From Elusimicrobiales bacterium (lineage in GTDB: Bacteria > Elusimicrobiota > Elusimicrobia > Elusimicrobiales > UBA9959): a DNA stretch of 34,992 bases. Below, in pieces: positions 7,070 to 14,948 of the stretch (its first letter is position 1; every line of letters starts with the position of its first letter). The position numbers and the translations under genes were made by a program. Location of the stretch: assembly GCA_024681855.1 (NCBI GenBank), contig JAILAB010000009.1:1-34992 (forward strand), read 5' to 3'. Below the pieces are notes generated by a model, which saw only the letters and a program-made list of their open reading frames with translations, was not told where the DNA came from and did no database searches.

Positions 7070-8136
7070 CTGCTAATGGCTCTGGACGTTATGCCCAGTT
7101 TATAATTCCCGGCATAATGCTTTTGGTATTGCTTTACCTTGTGATAATAACAAGGAATACTCTTCTGCCATTTATTTTAAGCGCCGCTCTTGCTTATGTT
7201 CTGAATCCATTGGTAAATTACTTTGTCTTAAGAGGCTTTAAGCGCTATGCGGTGGTTATAGCCCTATACATTGTGGCTGGCATAGCGGTTTCAGTATTGG
7301 CCTATATTTTCGTTAATTTCCTAAGCGGACAATTTGTATCATTCCATGAAAACTGGCCGGCTTATGTTGAGAAAATAAAAGTGCTTGTACAGTCAATTAA
7401 TGACAAGGTTGTTAATAAATATCCTTTTCTCGCTCAGCTTAAGCTTCAGGGTAAAATAGTTCCGCTCATGACTTCCGTGCCGCAGTATATATTAGGGGCA
7501 ATACCAGCTTTGTCATTCCTTTTCCTGATTCCGTTTATATCTTTTTTCATGCTTGTTGCCAATAACAGCGTAGTGTCTTATGTGCTGAACCATATTCCCG
7601 CAAGGAAGACTGAGCTTGTAATGCATGTTCTTGCACGCATAGATGTTTCATTAGGAAATTATCTCAGAGGCATGCTTACAGAGGCCTTCCTTCTTTTTCT
7701 GATAGCCTGGCTTGGCCTGTCAATAATGGGAATTAATTATGCGGCTGTGCTTTCGCTGATAATAGGCCTTTCCGGCCTTATACCGTACTTGGGAGCTTTT
7801 GTTGGCGCAATAATTGCCTCCATAGTCGCATATGTTCAGTTTGGTTCATTTTTCCCGGTGCTTAAAATAATTATGTTTTTTATTGGCTTGCGTTTTTTTG
7901 ATGACTGGTTCATGCAGCCTTATATTATGAAAAAAGCTGTAGAGCTGAATCCGGCGCTGGTAGTATTCTCCCTTATGGCAGGCTGGGAAGCAGCCGGTTT
8001 TTGGGGCATAGTTTTTTCAATCCCTGTTACCTGCATACTTAAGGAGCTGCTGTTTATCTCTGTTGAAATACAGGAAACTGAGTTTAGCTGGAAACCTAAG
8101 CCGCAGCCGATGCGCACAAGCATACCATATACATAG
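7066..8136 (+). CDS. AI-2E/PerM-family membrane transporter
   Basis: The 356-residue protein has about seven or eight hydrophobic segments: a pair at the N-terminus (about 12-50), one near 60-85, then a hydrophilic region (90-140), and a C-terminal cluster from about 150 to 335. The C-terminal half carries family-typical glycine-rich stretches (GLSGLIPYLGAFVGAI) and FFDDWFMQPYIM, near the usual DNxxxP position. AI-2E-family members are proposed exporters, including of autoinducer-2 or Na+/H+-linked substrates, but the substrate is usually unknown. It overlaps the CNB gene (ATGA), so a regulated pair is plausible. The next gene starts 8 bp downstream. Confidence 0.88.
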   Translation: MTANGSGRYAQFIIPGIMLLVLLYLVIITRNTLLPFILSAALAYVLNPLVNYFVLRGFKRYAVVIALYIVAGIAVSVLAYIFVNFLSGQFVSFHENWPAYVEKIKVLVQSINDKVVNKYPFLAQLKLQGKIVPLMTSVPQYILGAIPALSFLFLIPFISFFMLVANNSVVSYVLNHIPARKTELVMHVLARIDVSLGNYLRGMLTEAFLLFLIAWLGLSIMGINYAAVLSLIIGLSGLIPYLGAFVGAIIASIVAYVQFGSFFPVLKIIMFFIGLRFFDDWFMQPYIMKKAVELNPALVVFSLMAGWEAAGFWGIVFSIPVTCILKELLFISVEIQETEFSWKPKPQPMRTSIPYT

Positions 8137-8144
8137 GAAATATT

Positions 8145-9311
8145 ATGAACATAGAGCTTAGCGATGTAATGAAGGGCTTTAAGCCATTTCTTTTTGAAGA
8201 ACTTTACCGCAAGGAGAGGGCGGAGCGCGCTAAAGGCCGTGATATAATAAGTCTCGCCGTTGGCGACCCTGACATTCCCACAAATGAAAGCATAGTTGAA
8301 TGTGCTGTGCAGGAACTGCATAATGCGAAAAACCACCGGTACCCGAACACAAAGGGAAATGAACGGTTCCGCAAAGCCATTGCTGCATGGCATAAACGCC
8401 GCCACGGCCTTGATTTTCATTATATAGACGAAATTTCAATTCTTGTAGGTTCCAAGGAGGGCATAGCCCATCTGCCGCTTACGGTTATGAATCCAGGTGA
8501 TTTATGCCTGATTCCTGATCCTACATATCCCACATACCGTACCGGCGTTGTGCTTGCCGGCGGGGAAGCGTACGACGTGCCCCTTACTGAAGAAAACGGA
8601 TTCCTGCCGGATTTGGGCGCAATACCGCAGAAAATAGCGGAAAGAGCAAAACTGTTTTTCCTTAATTATCCGAATAACCCTACGGGTGCAGCAGCTGATA
8701 TTTATTTTTACCGTGAGCTGATAAAGTGGGCAAAGAAAAACGAAGTCATTATTGCACAGGATGCCGCATACAGCGATATTTATTTTACGGAAGAACCGTC
8801 CCCAAGCATTCTGCAGGCGGAGGGGGCAAGGGATATTGCCGTTGAATTTTATTCCGTGTCAAAATCATTCTGCATGGCCGGATGGCGCGCAGGCTGGGTT
8901 GTAGGCAATTCAAAACTGGTATGCGCCCTGAACGCATTAAAGGAGAATTTTGATTCCGGCCAGTTCAATGCAATACAGAATGCCGCTGCCTTCGGGCTGG
9001 ATCATTTTGAGGAAATTGTACCCGGAGTGCGCAGCAGGTTTAAAAAGAGAGCTGAGGATTTCTGCAATGGCCTGAAAAAAGCCGGGTGGAGGCTTTCCAT
9101 GCCGGAAGGCAGCTGTTTTATCTGGGCAAAGCCACCGGTAGATATACCGTCGGAACAGGCCGTGGTAAAAATGCTGGAGCAGGAAGGCGTTCTTGCCGCG
9201 CCCGGCGCAGGATTCGGCGCTCACGGTGAAGGCTATATACGCTTTTCAACAACAGAGCCGGAAGAAGTTCTTCAGGAAGCCATAAGGCGTATTTCTGCTG
9301 TTAAATGGTAA
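8145..9311 (+). CDS. dapL: LL-diaminopimelate aminotransferase-like PLP enzyme
   Basis: This is a 388-residue fold-type I class I/II aminotransferase. The PLP lysine is K240 in SVSKSFCMAGWRAG; N178 in YPNNPTG, D206 and Y209 (DAAYSD) and R248 match cofactor-binding positions, with the distal substrate arginine expected near the C-terminus (YIRFS). The stretch VGSKEGIAHLPLTVMNPGD closely resembles DapL-type enzymes, which convert tetrahydrodipicolinate and glutamate to LL-diaminopimelate for lysine and peptidoglycan. Another aminotransferase specificity cannot be excluded. AGGAAA precedes the ATG by 4 bases as a short Shine-Dalgarno. It is last in a coupled operon with CNB and AI-2E-family genes. 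Confidence 0.85.
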   Translation: MNIELSDVMKGFKPFLFEELYRKERAERAKGRDIISLAVGDPDIPTNESIVECAVQELHNAKNHRYPNTKGNERFRKAIAAWHKRRHGLDFHYIDEISILVGSKEGIAHLPLTVMNPGDLCLIPDPTYPTYRTGVVLAGGEAYDVPLTEENGFLPDLGAIPQKIAERAKLFFLNYPNNPTGAAADIYFYRELIKWAKKNEVIIAQDAAYSDIYFTEEPSPSILQAEGARDIAVEFYSVSKSFCMAGWRAGWVVGNSKLVCALNALKENFDSGQFNAIQNAAAFGLDHFEEIVPGVRSRFKKRAEDFCNGLKKAGWRLSMPEGSCFIWAKPPVDIPSEQAVVKMLEQEGVLAAPGAGFGAHGEGYIRFSTTEPEEVLQEAIRRISAVKW

Positions 9312-9318
9312 TGAAATT

Positions 9319-9338
9319 CAAAGCTTAGAGCTTTTTTT
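9319..9338 (+). terminator. Short intrinsic terminator after dapL
   Basis: AAAGCT (9320-9325) and AGCTTT (9329-9334) form a small hairpin with a 3-base loop, followed by more T. It lies just after the dapL stop codon. The stem is short and AT-rich, so termination may be partial. Confidence 0.5.
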
Positions 9339-9400
9339 GTTTTGGCTCTTTTAAAGAAAAGTATTGATACAATGTAATTATAAGGGACGAGATATTACCG

Positions 9401-9468
9401 CGTCAATCCTGAACTTGTTTCAGGACCTCTTTAAGCCGCAGAGATGCTGAAATAAATTCAGCATGACG
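9401..9468. repeat. Two-hairpin intergenic repeat element, copy 1
   Basis: This 68-bp element is bounded by CGTC and GACG inverted ends. It contains two hairpins: TCCTGAA-CTTGT-TTCAGGA (9407-9425) and ATGCTGAA-ATAAA-TTCAGCAT (9444-9464). The two stems share the TCAGg/cA core, so alternative pairing across the element is possible. A similar sequence in the opposite orientation is at 33013-33072. Dispersed palindromes of this kind (TGCTGAA...TTCAGCA paired with TCCTGAA...TTCAGGA) are known from many bacterial genomes as REP- or MITE-like elements. It encodes nothing evident. The rest of the 9339-9567 gap shows no gene, apart from a weak stem TTCAGG/CCTGAA (9550-9566) just past the minus-strand stop codon. 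Confidence 0.8.
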
Positions 9469-9567
9469 TAAAACCTGTAAAATCAATAATAAATAATCTT
9501 CTTATAAAGAGCGTTTGTTTTCTATATTTATGTGCGTTTATGCTCTGTTTTCAGGTTTTGCCTGAAC

Positions 9568-11268
9568 TTACTCATCAATCCTGCCTTCTGATTCATCTTC
9601 ATCTTCTGTATCATCCTCCATACCTCTCATTTTTCTGAAGGTTATTATTCCTCCGGCTACGGCTGTTCCGGATTTCTTTATCTTGTCTATGACTATCCGT
9701 GCACTTGGTATCTGTACTTTTCCGTACTTGAATACTATCAGGCACTGTTTTATATGCTTTGCCCATATCATGGCGTCAGCGGAGGTAAGAACAGGTGGAG
9801 CGTCCACTATTATACGTTCATAATTCAGCACAGCCCAGTTAAGCAGCTCTTCCACATGCTCTTTGGTAAGAAACTCGGCCACATTGGCCTGGCGTCTGCC
9901 AGCAGTGAGCAGATCAAGATTTTCTACTTTTTCCGCATGGCGCACATTATATTCATAAGATGACAATTCCGTGTTTTTCAGCCACAGATTGGCAACTCCA
10001 CGGTCATTGGGTATGCTGAATGCCTTGTGAACCTCAGGTACGCGCAGATTCCCGTCTATAAGCAGGGTTTTCTTTCCGGTCTGCGCTATAGACACTGCGA
10101 TATTTGCGGTTGTTGTTGTCTTGCCTTCTGATGAATATGAGCTTGTTACAAACAGAACTGTATAGTCGCTGACCGCGAAATCCATCATGGTGCGTGCATT
10201 GCGCACGCATTCAGCGAAAAGATTATCATCAGGTCTAAGCATCATTTCATAAGGTTCATAAGTGTTGAGTTTTGGTTCAAACGGTATATAACCTATGAAG
10301 TTTATATTCAGTTTCTGTTCCAGATCATCTGCCAGCTTTACAGTCTGGTCCATGAATTCAATTAGGAATGTTATTAGCAGCCCTAGGAAGAAACCTGCTA
10401 TTCCTCCTAACATCAGGTTTATCAGTTTTCTTGGTTTGAAAGGAGAACCTGGGAGGTCTGCAGGGCTTATAATTCTTATATTATTGGAAGAGAACTTTCC
10501 AGAAAGCTCTATTTTTATGCTGCGCACTATTTTGTCTGTTTCCTGTTTTATAAGTCCGTTTATAGTGGCAAGCTGTTTTCTGGCAGCGATAAGTTCCGGA
10601 TGTTTTTCTGTATATTTAGCGGAATATTTAGCAACTTCAACGGCTACCTTGGCAGCCTGTGTTTTTAGATCTTTTATAAGAGAATTATTTACGACCTGAG
10701 GTAATGACTCTAAAATTTTTCTTGAGGCCGGATCCATTTCGCTTCTGTCCAGTGCTTTTATTACATTCTCACCCATGTATACATGACTGCTTTTATTATT
10801 ATTTAGATATGTTTGAGCTATATCATTGGCTATATCAGCGGCAAGTTCCCTGTCATATGCTTTTACGCTAAGATTGATAAGCCTGTTTTTCGTAATGCGG
10901 TTTATTTCTATGGCGCGACGAAGAGGACTTACCGGGTTTTTCCCCGCAAACTGTTCATACTGTGAAAGGTTCAGATGCTCGCATACCTGTTTGAGTATAG
11001 GATTGCTGGTTATCATTATAATTTGCGAGTGATAATAATCGTCATCAGTATACTCAAGCCCGGAAGTTGCAAGATTTTCAATGCTGGCAATATCTTGTTT
11101 TTCTATCATTAACATAACTGTGGCACGGTACATCGGTCGCATAAAAAAATTAGTTATCGCTCCGCCGGTTAATCCAAGAAAAGTAAGGCCAGCTATAAGC
11201 CATGCATTTTTAAGCAATAGCTTTGCGTAATACTGTATTTCAAAAGATTCTTCAGATATGTTTTCCAT
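9568..11268 (-). CDS. Wzz/Wzc-like polysaccharide copolymerase with BY-kinase-type ATPase domain
   Basis: This inner-membrane protein would control chain length and export. It has TM1 (about 22-42), a periplasmic Wzz domain (about 44-284) and TM2 (about 285-303) preceded by the proline-rich motif PADLPGSPFKPR (269-280). A cytoplasmic CpsD/Wzc-like P-loop domain follows: Walker A SSEGKTTTT (379-387, K383), Walker A' LLIDGNLR (402-409) and Walker B RIIVDAPPV (485-493). Walker A' reads DGN where BY-kinases usually have DxD, and the C-terminal tail (about 546-566) is acidic and contains no tyrosine cluster. Autophosphorylation of the standard kind is therefore doubtful. It starts 1 bp after the Wza-like gene on the same strand. 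Length fits fused Wzz-Wzc proteins, though the periplasmic part is short. Confidence 0.92.
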   Translation of the reverse strand: MENISEESFEIQYYAKLLLKNAWLIAGLTFLGLTGGAITNFFMRPMYRATVMLMIEKQDIASIENLATSGLEYTDDDYYHSQIIMITSNPILKQVCEHLNLSQYEQFAGKNPVSPLRRAIEINRITKNRLINLSVKAYDRELAADIANDIAQTYLNNNKSSHVYMGENVIKALDRSEMDPASRKILESLPQVVNNSLIKDLKTQAAKVAVEVAKYSAKYTEKHPELIAARKQLATINGLIKQETDKIVRSIKIELSGKFSSNNIRIISPADLPGSPFKPRKLINLMLGGIAGFFLGLLITFLIEFMDQTVKLADDLEQKLNINFIGYIPFEPKLNTYEPYEMMLRPDDNLFAECVRNARTMMDFAVSDYTVLFVTSSYSSEGKTTTTANIAVSIAQTGKKTLLIDGNLRVPEVHKAFSIPNDRGVANLWLKNTELSSYEYNVRHAEKVENLDLLTAGRRQANVAEFLTKEHVEELLNWAVLNYERIIVDAPPVLTSADAMIWAKHIKQCLIVFKYGKVQIPSARIVIDKIKKSGTAVAGGIITFRKMRGMEDDTEDEDESEGRIDE

Positions 11269-11269
11269 T

Positions 11270-11920
11270 TTAGAATATACTCATAGGTACGAATACAATG
11301 TCTCCAGGCTGCAGTTGTATGTTCATGTCACTATTGCCGTATTTTGTTATCTGTGATGCGTCAATATGTATAACTTCCTTTCGTCCTTTTCTGTTTCTTA
11401 TAACACGAACTTTTGATGTGGCTGCCACATCATTGAAACCTCCTGTCTGTGTTATTGCCTCAAGCAGTGTGAGTGGTGTTTCAGGAGGAATGACAATTGC
11501 ATTTGGGTTTCTTACCTGTCCCATTACAAAGACATTTTTATTGCCATATTCCTTTATTAAAAGCGTGACATGCGGGAATTTGAAATATTTTTTTGCCACT
11601 TCCTCTATTTTTGCCTCAGCCTGTGCCAGTGTGAGATCTGCGATTTTAATATTTCCTATAAGCGGAAATGAAACAGAGCCGTCGCTAGCTATTCTTGTTT
11701 CACGGTGCATATCCGTTTCCAAATACATATTTGCTATTATGAGATCACCAGGAGTAAGCGTATAAATTTCATTCATTACAGCTGATTCAGCCTCTGAAAT
11801 TTCGGCCGCATCTCCTGATATAACAATGTCAGGGGATGCTATTCTCTTGCCTGAACAGGCTGATGCGAATAATAATGCAGCAATAAAGACAAAAAAATCA
11901 TATGTTCTGTTTTTTTTCAT
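11270..11920 (-). CDS. Wza-like polysaccharide export lipoprotein
   Basis: The N-terminus has a basic start, a hydrophobic core and a lipobox-like LLFASAC with Cys22, consistent with an outer-membrane lipoprotein. The Poly_export domain is at about residues 53-125 (LTPGDLIIANMY, GSVSFPLIGNIKIADLTLAQAE) and an SLBB domain follows (about 127-200, VFVMGQVRNPNAI, LLEAITQTGGF). The end is QLQPGDIVFVP. At 216 residues it is much shorter than E. coli Wza and lacks its extra SLBB repeat and the C-terminal amphipathic helix, so pore formation in the outer membrane may need a partner, perhaps the barrel protein at 13721. The start is fixed by a strong Shine-Dalgarno (AAGGAGG, about 11934-11928 region) inside the end of the upstream gene, with a 23-bp overlap. 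Confidence 0.92.
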   Translation of the reverse strand: MKKNRTYDFFVFIAALLFASACSGKRIASPDIVISGDAAEISEAESAVMNEIYTLTPGDLIIANMYLETDMHRETRIASDGSVSFPLIGNIKIADLTLAQAEAKIEEVAKKYFKFPHVTLLIKEYGNKNVFVMGQVRNPNAIVIPPETPLTLLEAITQTGGFNDVAATSKVRVIRNRKGRKEVIHIDASQITKYGNSDMNIQLQPGDIVFVPMSIF

Positions 11921-13550
11921 TTTTGATTCCTCCTTTGTTATCAGAACATTTTCTGCTAAGCAATGCTATTGCCGGATCAAAGGGGTATTTTGTTCGGAAA
12001 TGCTTTTCTATTTCCATAGCTCTTTCCTTGTAATTCCGCGCTTTCCCTAAATCCGATTCTATGCGGCTTGTATCTAAATATGCTAATCCCACTTTTGAAG
12101 CAAATAATGGGCTTGGATATAATCTTAGAGCTTTTTCAAAGTATTCAAATTTATGTGCTGCCTTTAATTCCTTGCCGAATTGATAAAGTCTCCATGCAGC
12201 GGCTTTTTTAAAGGGTGTTATGCAGGAAATAATGATAATAACGGCCATCAGAATTCTGTCTGTTCTGGAAGATTTTACTGTTTTGTAATGCTGGTCAATT
12301 GCTCTGCTGCATAATAGACCGGTTAGCATGAAGAAAAGATAGGCATTTGAGGGAATAAAAAAATGAAAATCAACAAGTGATCCCAAAAGCATTACGAGCA
12401 TTGCGCTTGAAAGACCGGCAAAGGCTAATTTTTCATTTTTTTCCATTCTTTTCAATATTTTTCTAGCTGTTAACGCAAACCAGAGAAATCCGCATAAGAG
12501 AACAGAAAAACCAAAAATGCCTGTGCCGGCTATCATTTCCAGCCAGTCATTGTGAAAACGATATACATAGTCATGAAGTTTTTCAGTATATGCTGGAATG
12601 GCTATTGGCGCAGAGCCAGTACCTATTCCCCATATTGGCCAGTCCTTAAGAATTTTTGGTACGGAAGTATAAAGCTGAGTCCTTGTGTATTCTGGCCTTT
12701 CTCTGTGTGCATAACGGTTTATGCTGTCTGAATTTGTTATTATAAGTCCTGCTAAACATGCTGCCGTGACAGCTACGGCTGAGACCCCGATGATTTTTTT
12801 CTTTAACGAGTTTGAAAGTATTAATATTGACATTGCGGCAAAGCACAGAATGCCAGCCAGCGTGGAAGCAGAGCCGCCGCGTGATCTTGTTGCTATAATC
12901 GCAATGATCATTCCTATAAAGGTTATAGAAATACATGCCTGAGTAGTGATAAATCTTGAACTGAATTTTGTTGCGTTACGGTGGCGATAAATCCCGGAAA
13001 TTCCCATATACATCATTATTACAGAAATCATGCCCATAAAAACGGCTGCATGATTTCTATTGAAGAAAGGCCCAACTCCATTATATGTTCTGCCGGACAT
13101 AAGCTTTATATATCCGCCGCCGGGAAATACAGCTACGCACAGCATTACAGCGAGGCCGCATAATGTTATAATGCGCATATATCTGCGCATGTCTTCAGAT
13201 GTGCCTGAAAGCTGTGAAATCGAAAAAACTAAAACTGTCCATGTAAGGAACAGAGATGTATGTTCAAGAGTGAAAAGGCGTATAAGCGTGGTAGGATAAA
13301 GCTCTGAGCCGTTTGAAACCGAAACTTGGGTGAAAGACTGTACAAAAGAGTAGACCGCAAGGAAACCAAGCATAAATAAAACAGGTTTTAGCAGAGGCGG
13401 TATCATAAAACGTTTTTTTGTCGCAACTAAAATAAATACTATTACTATGCCGGATTGCAGTATTGAAAAAGACCATGGCTCTGTCGCAGCGAAACTGAAA
13501 GGCGCGAAAAATAACAATAATCCCAAGAGAGTATTAGCAAATATTTCCAT
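11898..13550 (-). CDS. O-antigen ligase/polymerase-like membrane protein with helical C-terminal tail
   Basis: About 12 transmembrane segments cover residues 1-455. The periplasmic-loop motif HNDWLEMIAGTGIFGF is characteristic of the Wzy_C/O-antigen ligase superfamily, and NRNHAAVFMG earlier also fits that group. These enzymes polymerise or transfer lipid-linked glycans on the periplasmic face. A soluble C-terminal extension (about 460-545, AAHKFEYFEKALRLYPSPLFA and following) looks like one or two TPR-type helical hairpins. No Shine-Dalgarno precedes ATG 13550. It is the first gene of a block with the Wza- and Wzz-like genes; a TATAAT box lies just upstream. A second Wzy-like gene is at 17320, so the division of labour is unclear. 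Confidence 0.85.
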   Translation of the reverse strand: MEIFANTLLGLLLFFAPFSFAATEPWSFSILQSGIVIVFILVATKKRFMIPPLLKPVLFMLGFLAVYSFVQSFTQVSVSNGSELYPTTLIRLFTLEHTSLFLTWTVLVFSISQLSGTSEDMRRYMRIITLCGLAVMLCVAVFPGGGYIKLMSGRTYNGVGPFFNRNHAAVFMGMISVIMMYMGISGIYRHRNATKFSSRFITTQACISITFIGMIIAIIATRSRGGSASTLAGILCFAAMSILILSNSLKKKIIGVSAVAVTAACLAGLIITNSDSINRYAHRERPEYTRTQLYTSVPKILKDWPIWGIGTGSAPIAIPAYTEKLHDYVYRFHNDWLEMIAGTGIFGFSVLLCGFLWFALTARKILKRMEKNEKLAFAGLSSAMLVMLLGSLVDFHFFIPSNAYLFFMLTGLLCSRAIDQHYKTVKSSRTDRILMAVIIIISCITPFKKAAAWRLYQFGKELKAAHKFEYFEKALRLYPSPLFASKVGLAYLDTSRIESDLGKARNYKERAMEIEKHFRTKYPFDPAIALLSRKCSDNKGGIKNEKKQNI

Positions 13551-13563
13551 CGTGGTAATTTAA

Positions 13564-13569
13564 ATTATA
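13564..13569 (-). promoter_or_regulatory. Candidate -10 box of the minus-strand export block
   Basis: A perfect minus-strand TATAAT lies 13 bp before ATG 13550, giving a leader of only a few bases. The -35 position (TTATGA at 17-bp spacing) is poor, so an activator or an extended element would be needed. This is the only promoter-like sequence close to the start. Confidence 0.35.
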
Positions 13570-13641
13570 TAAAATAAGGAAATTGCTCATAAACCATTTA
13601 TAGACATGAATGAAGCATATGAAATGCTCGGAAAATGAAAA

Positions 13642-13671
13642 TTGATATGACTTTGGCCTTTTTTTTAGAAT
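13642..13671 (+). promoter_or_regulatory. Candidate promoter of the outer-membrane protein gene
   Basis: TTGATA (13642-13647), 18 bp, TAGAAT (13666-13671) precede ATG 13721, with a predicted start near 13679. It is divergent from the export block promoter about 75 bp away. Apart from these boxes the 170-bp divergent region shows no clear operator-type inverted repeat. Confidence 0.45.
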
Positions 13672-13720
13672 GTAAGTAATGCTCATTAATTTTTGTTCTT
13701 GCGGCATGCTCATATAAGAC

Positions 13721-14866
13721 ATGAAAATATACATACTGCGCGTGCTGTATAATGCAGCCTTTTATTTATTTTTTTTTCTGCTGACCGCGGTATTTTATTC
13801 AATGCCTGCGGAAGCATATCATAATGACATTATTTTACGTGCCGGAGTAAGTTTTACAGATAATGTTAATTACAGCGATACAGAAAGGTATGACTCAGTT
13901 ATTTTTACCCCTGGAATAAAATGGAAGTATAATACAGATATAGAAGATTCATCTGCATTTCTGTTTTCTGATCTTTATTCATCATATAATGCTTTTTCAT
14001 GGAATCCTTCAGTAAAGAATTATTATAATGTGTCCCATGACTTTATTCTCAGAAACCATTATCTGAGCTGGTACAATCATTTTATTTATACAGCTGAACC
14101 GCTTGATATAACAACAGATGACATGGAACGCCGGACTGGCGATATATCAATACTTACATATCGAAGTTCGAGACATAGGCATTTCGGGCTTGATGCTGAG
14201 CTGTATAATGCCAATCATCATTACACGAAAAATAAAACATCAAGTTACAATAATTTCAGTATACAGGCTGCTCCGTTTTGGAATTTTTCAGGAAGAACAA
14301 CTTTCCGCGCAAAGCTTCAATACAGCATGTTTACATACCCTAACAGCAGGAAAAGCACATCAGCAGATACTTCTATAGGGGCTGTAATGGAATGGGACAT
14401 ATTCAAAACACTGAAAATGTCTTATGCGGTAAGCTATATAATGCGTAATTTTAAGCAAAGCCAGAAAGGATATCATAGTTATATAGATGAGCCTTGGTAT
14501 AAACTGTCTGTTTCGTGGGAACACCCTGGATATGGCAGTTCTGTTTATGTGGATGCGGAGAGAAAACTTAAGGAAACTGCATACAATTTCAACAGGTATT
14601 ATACTGATACGGTTTTTATTTTTGGCGCACAACAGTTTTTTCTGCTCAAATACCTTATTGGTATTACAGTCAGATATGAAGATATAGGGTATGAAAGATT
14701 CGGACGGAAGGATAATGTTTTGTCTGTAAGCCCGCGCTTTGAATATGCGTTTAAGGAATGTTTTAAACTGATACTTTCTGCAAATTATGGAATACGTTCT
14801 TCAAATGTTAATTTATCCGAATATGAAACTTCCCATGCCGGATTAACTATTGAATATAAAATGTAA
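13721..14866 (+). CDS. Putative outer-membrane beta-barrel protein of the polysaccharide locus
   Basis: A signal peptide is clear: basic start, hydrophobic core (about 11-27) and probable cleavage after SMPAEA (about residue 32). The mature part has alternating hydrophobic/polar strands rich in Y, W, F, N and S, with strand-like pieces such as RAGVSFTDNVNY and VSWEHPGYGSSVYVDAERKL, and ends in LTIEYKM. This fits an outer-membrane barrel of the kind often found in exopolysaccharide loci as a secretin or translocation partner; the first strands (SFTDNVNYSD) resemble that group. It has no recognised enzyme motif. The gene is visibly more AT-rich than wecC and wecB. It stands between the divergent export block and the big assembly operon, with its own candidate promoter. 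Confidence 0.75.
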   Translation: MKIYILRVLYNAAFYLFFFLLTAVFYSMPAEAYHNDIILRAGVSFTDNVNYSDTERYDSVIFTPGIKWKYNTDIEDSSAFLFSDLYSSYNAFSWNPSVKNYYNVSHDFILRNHYLSWYNHFIYTAEPLDITTDDMERRTGDISILTYRSSRHRHFGLDAELYNANHHYTKNKTSSYNNFSIQAAPFWNFSGRTTFRAKLQYSMFTYPNSRKSTSADTSIGAVMEWDIFKTLKMSYAVSYIMRNFKQSQKGYHSYIDEPWYKLSVSWEHPGYGSSVYVDAERKLKETAYNFNRYYTDTVFIFGAQQFFLLKYLIGITVRYEDIGYERFGRKDNVLSVSPRFEYAFKECFKLILSANYGIRSSNVNLSEYETSHAGLTIEYKM

Positions 14867-14873
14867 AGCAAAG

Positions 14874-14940
14874 CCTGGGTTTTTGAACTTACACTTAATA
14901 AGATTGTAAAATATAAATATCAGTATTTTAAAACCCCAGG
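14874..14940 (+). promoter_or_regulatory. Long-range inverted repeat overlapping the wecC ribosome binding site
   Basis: CCTGGGTTTT (14874-14883) is complementary, with one extra C, to AAAACCCCAGG (14930-14940). The right arm runs into the wecC Shine-Dalgarno (CCAGGAG, 14936-14942). The candidate wecC promoter lies inside the loop, so only transcripts coming from the upstream gene would carry both arms. Confidence 0.4.
14883..14912 (+). promoter_or_regulatory. Candidate promoter of the polysaccharide assembly operon
   Basis: TTGAAC (14883-14888), 18 bp, TAAAAT (14907-14912) precede wecC, with a predicted start near 14920 and a leader of about 30 bases containing an AGGAG ribosome binding site. 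This would be the main promoter of the 12-gene run to 30267; no comparable promoter was noticed at the gene junctions further down. Confidence 0.5.
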
Positions 14941-14948
14941 AGTTTTTT

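Noticed and set aside
9550-9566. Terminator for the Wzz/BY-kinase gene
   Set aside because: The TTCAGG/CCTGAA stem is short and no T-run follows it on the minus strand.
13534-13734. 66-aa minus-strand ORF in the divergent promoter region
   Set aside because: It overlaps the start of the ligase-like gene out of frame and covers both promoter candidates, with no Shine-Dalgarno or family look.
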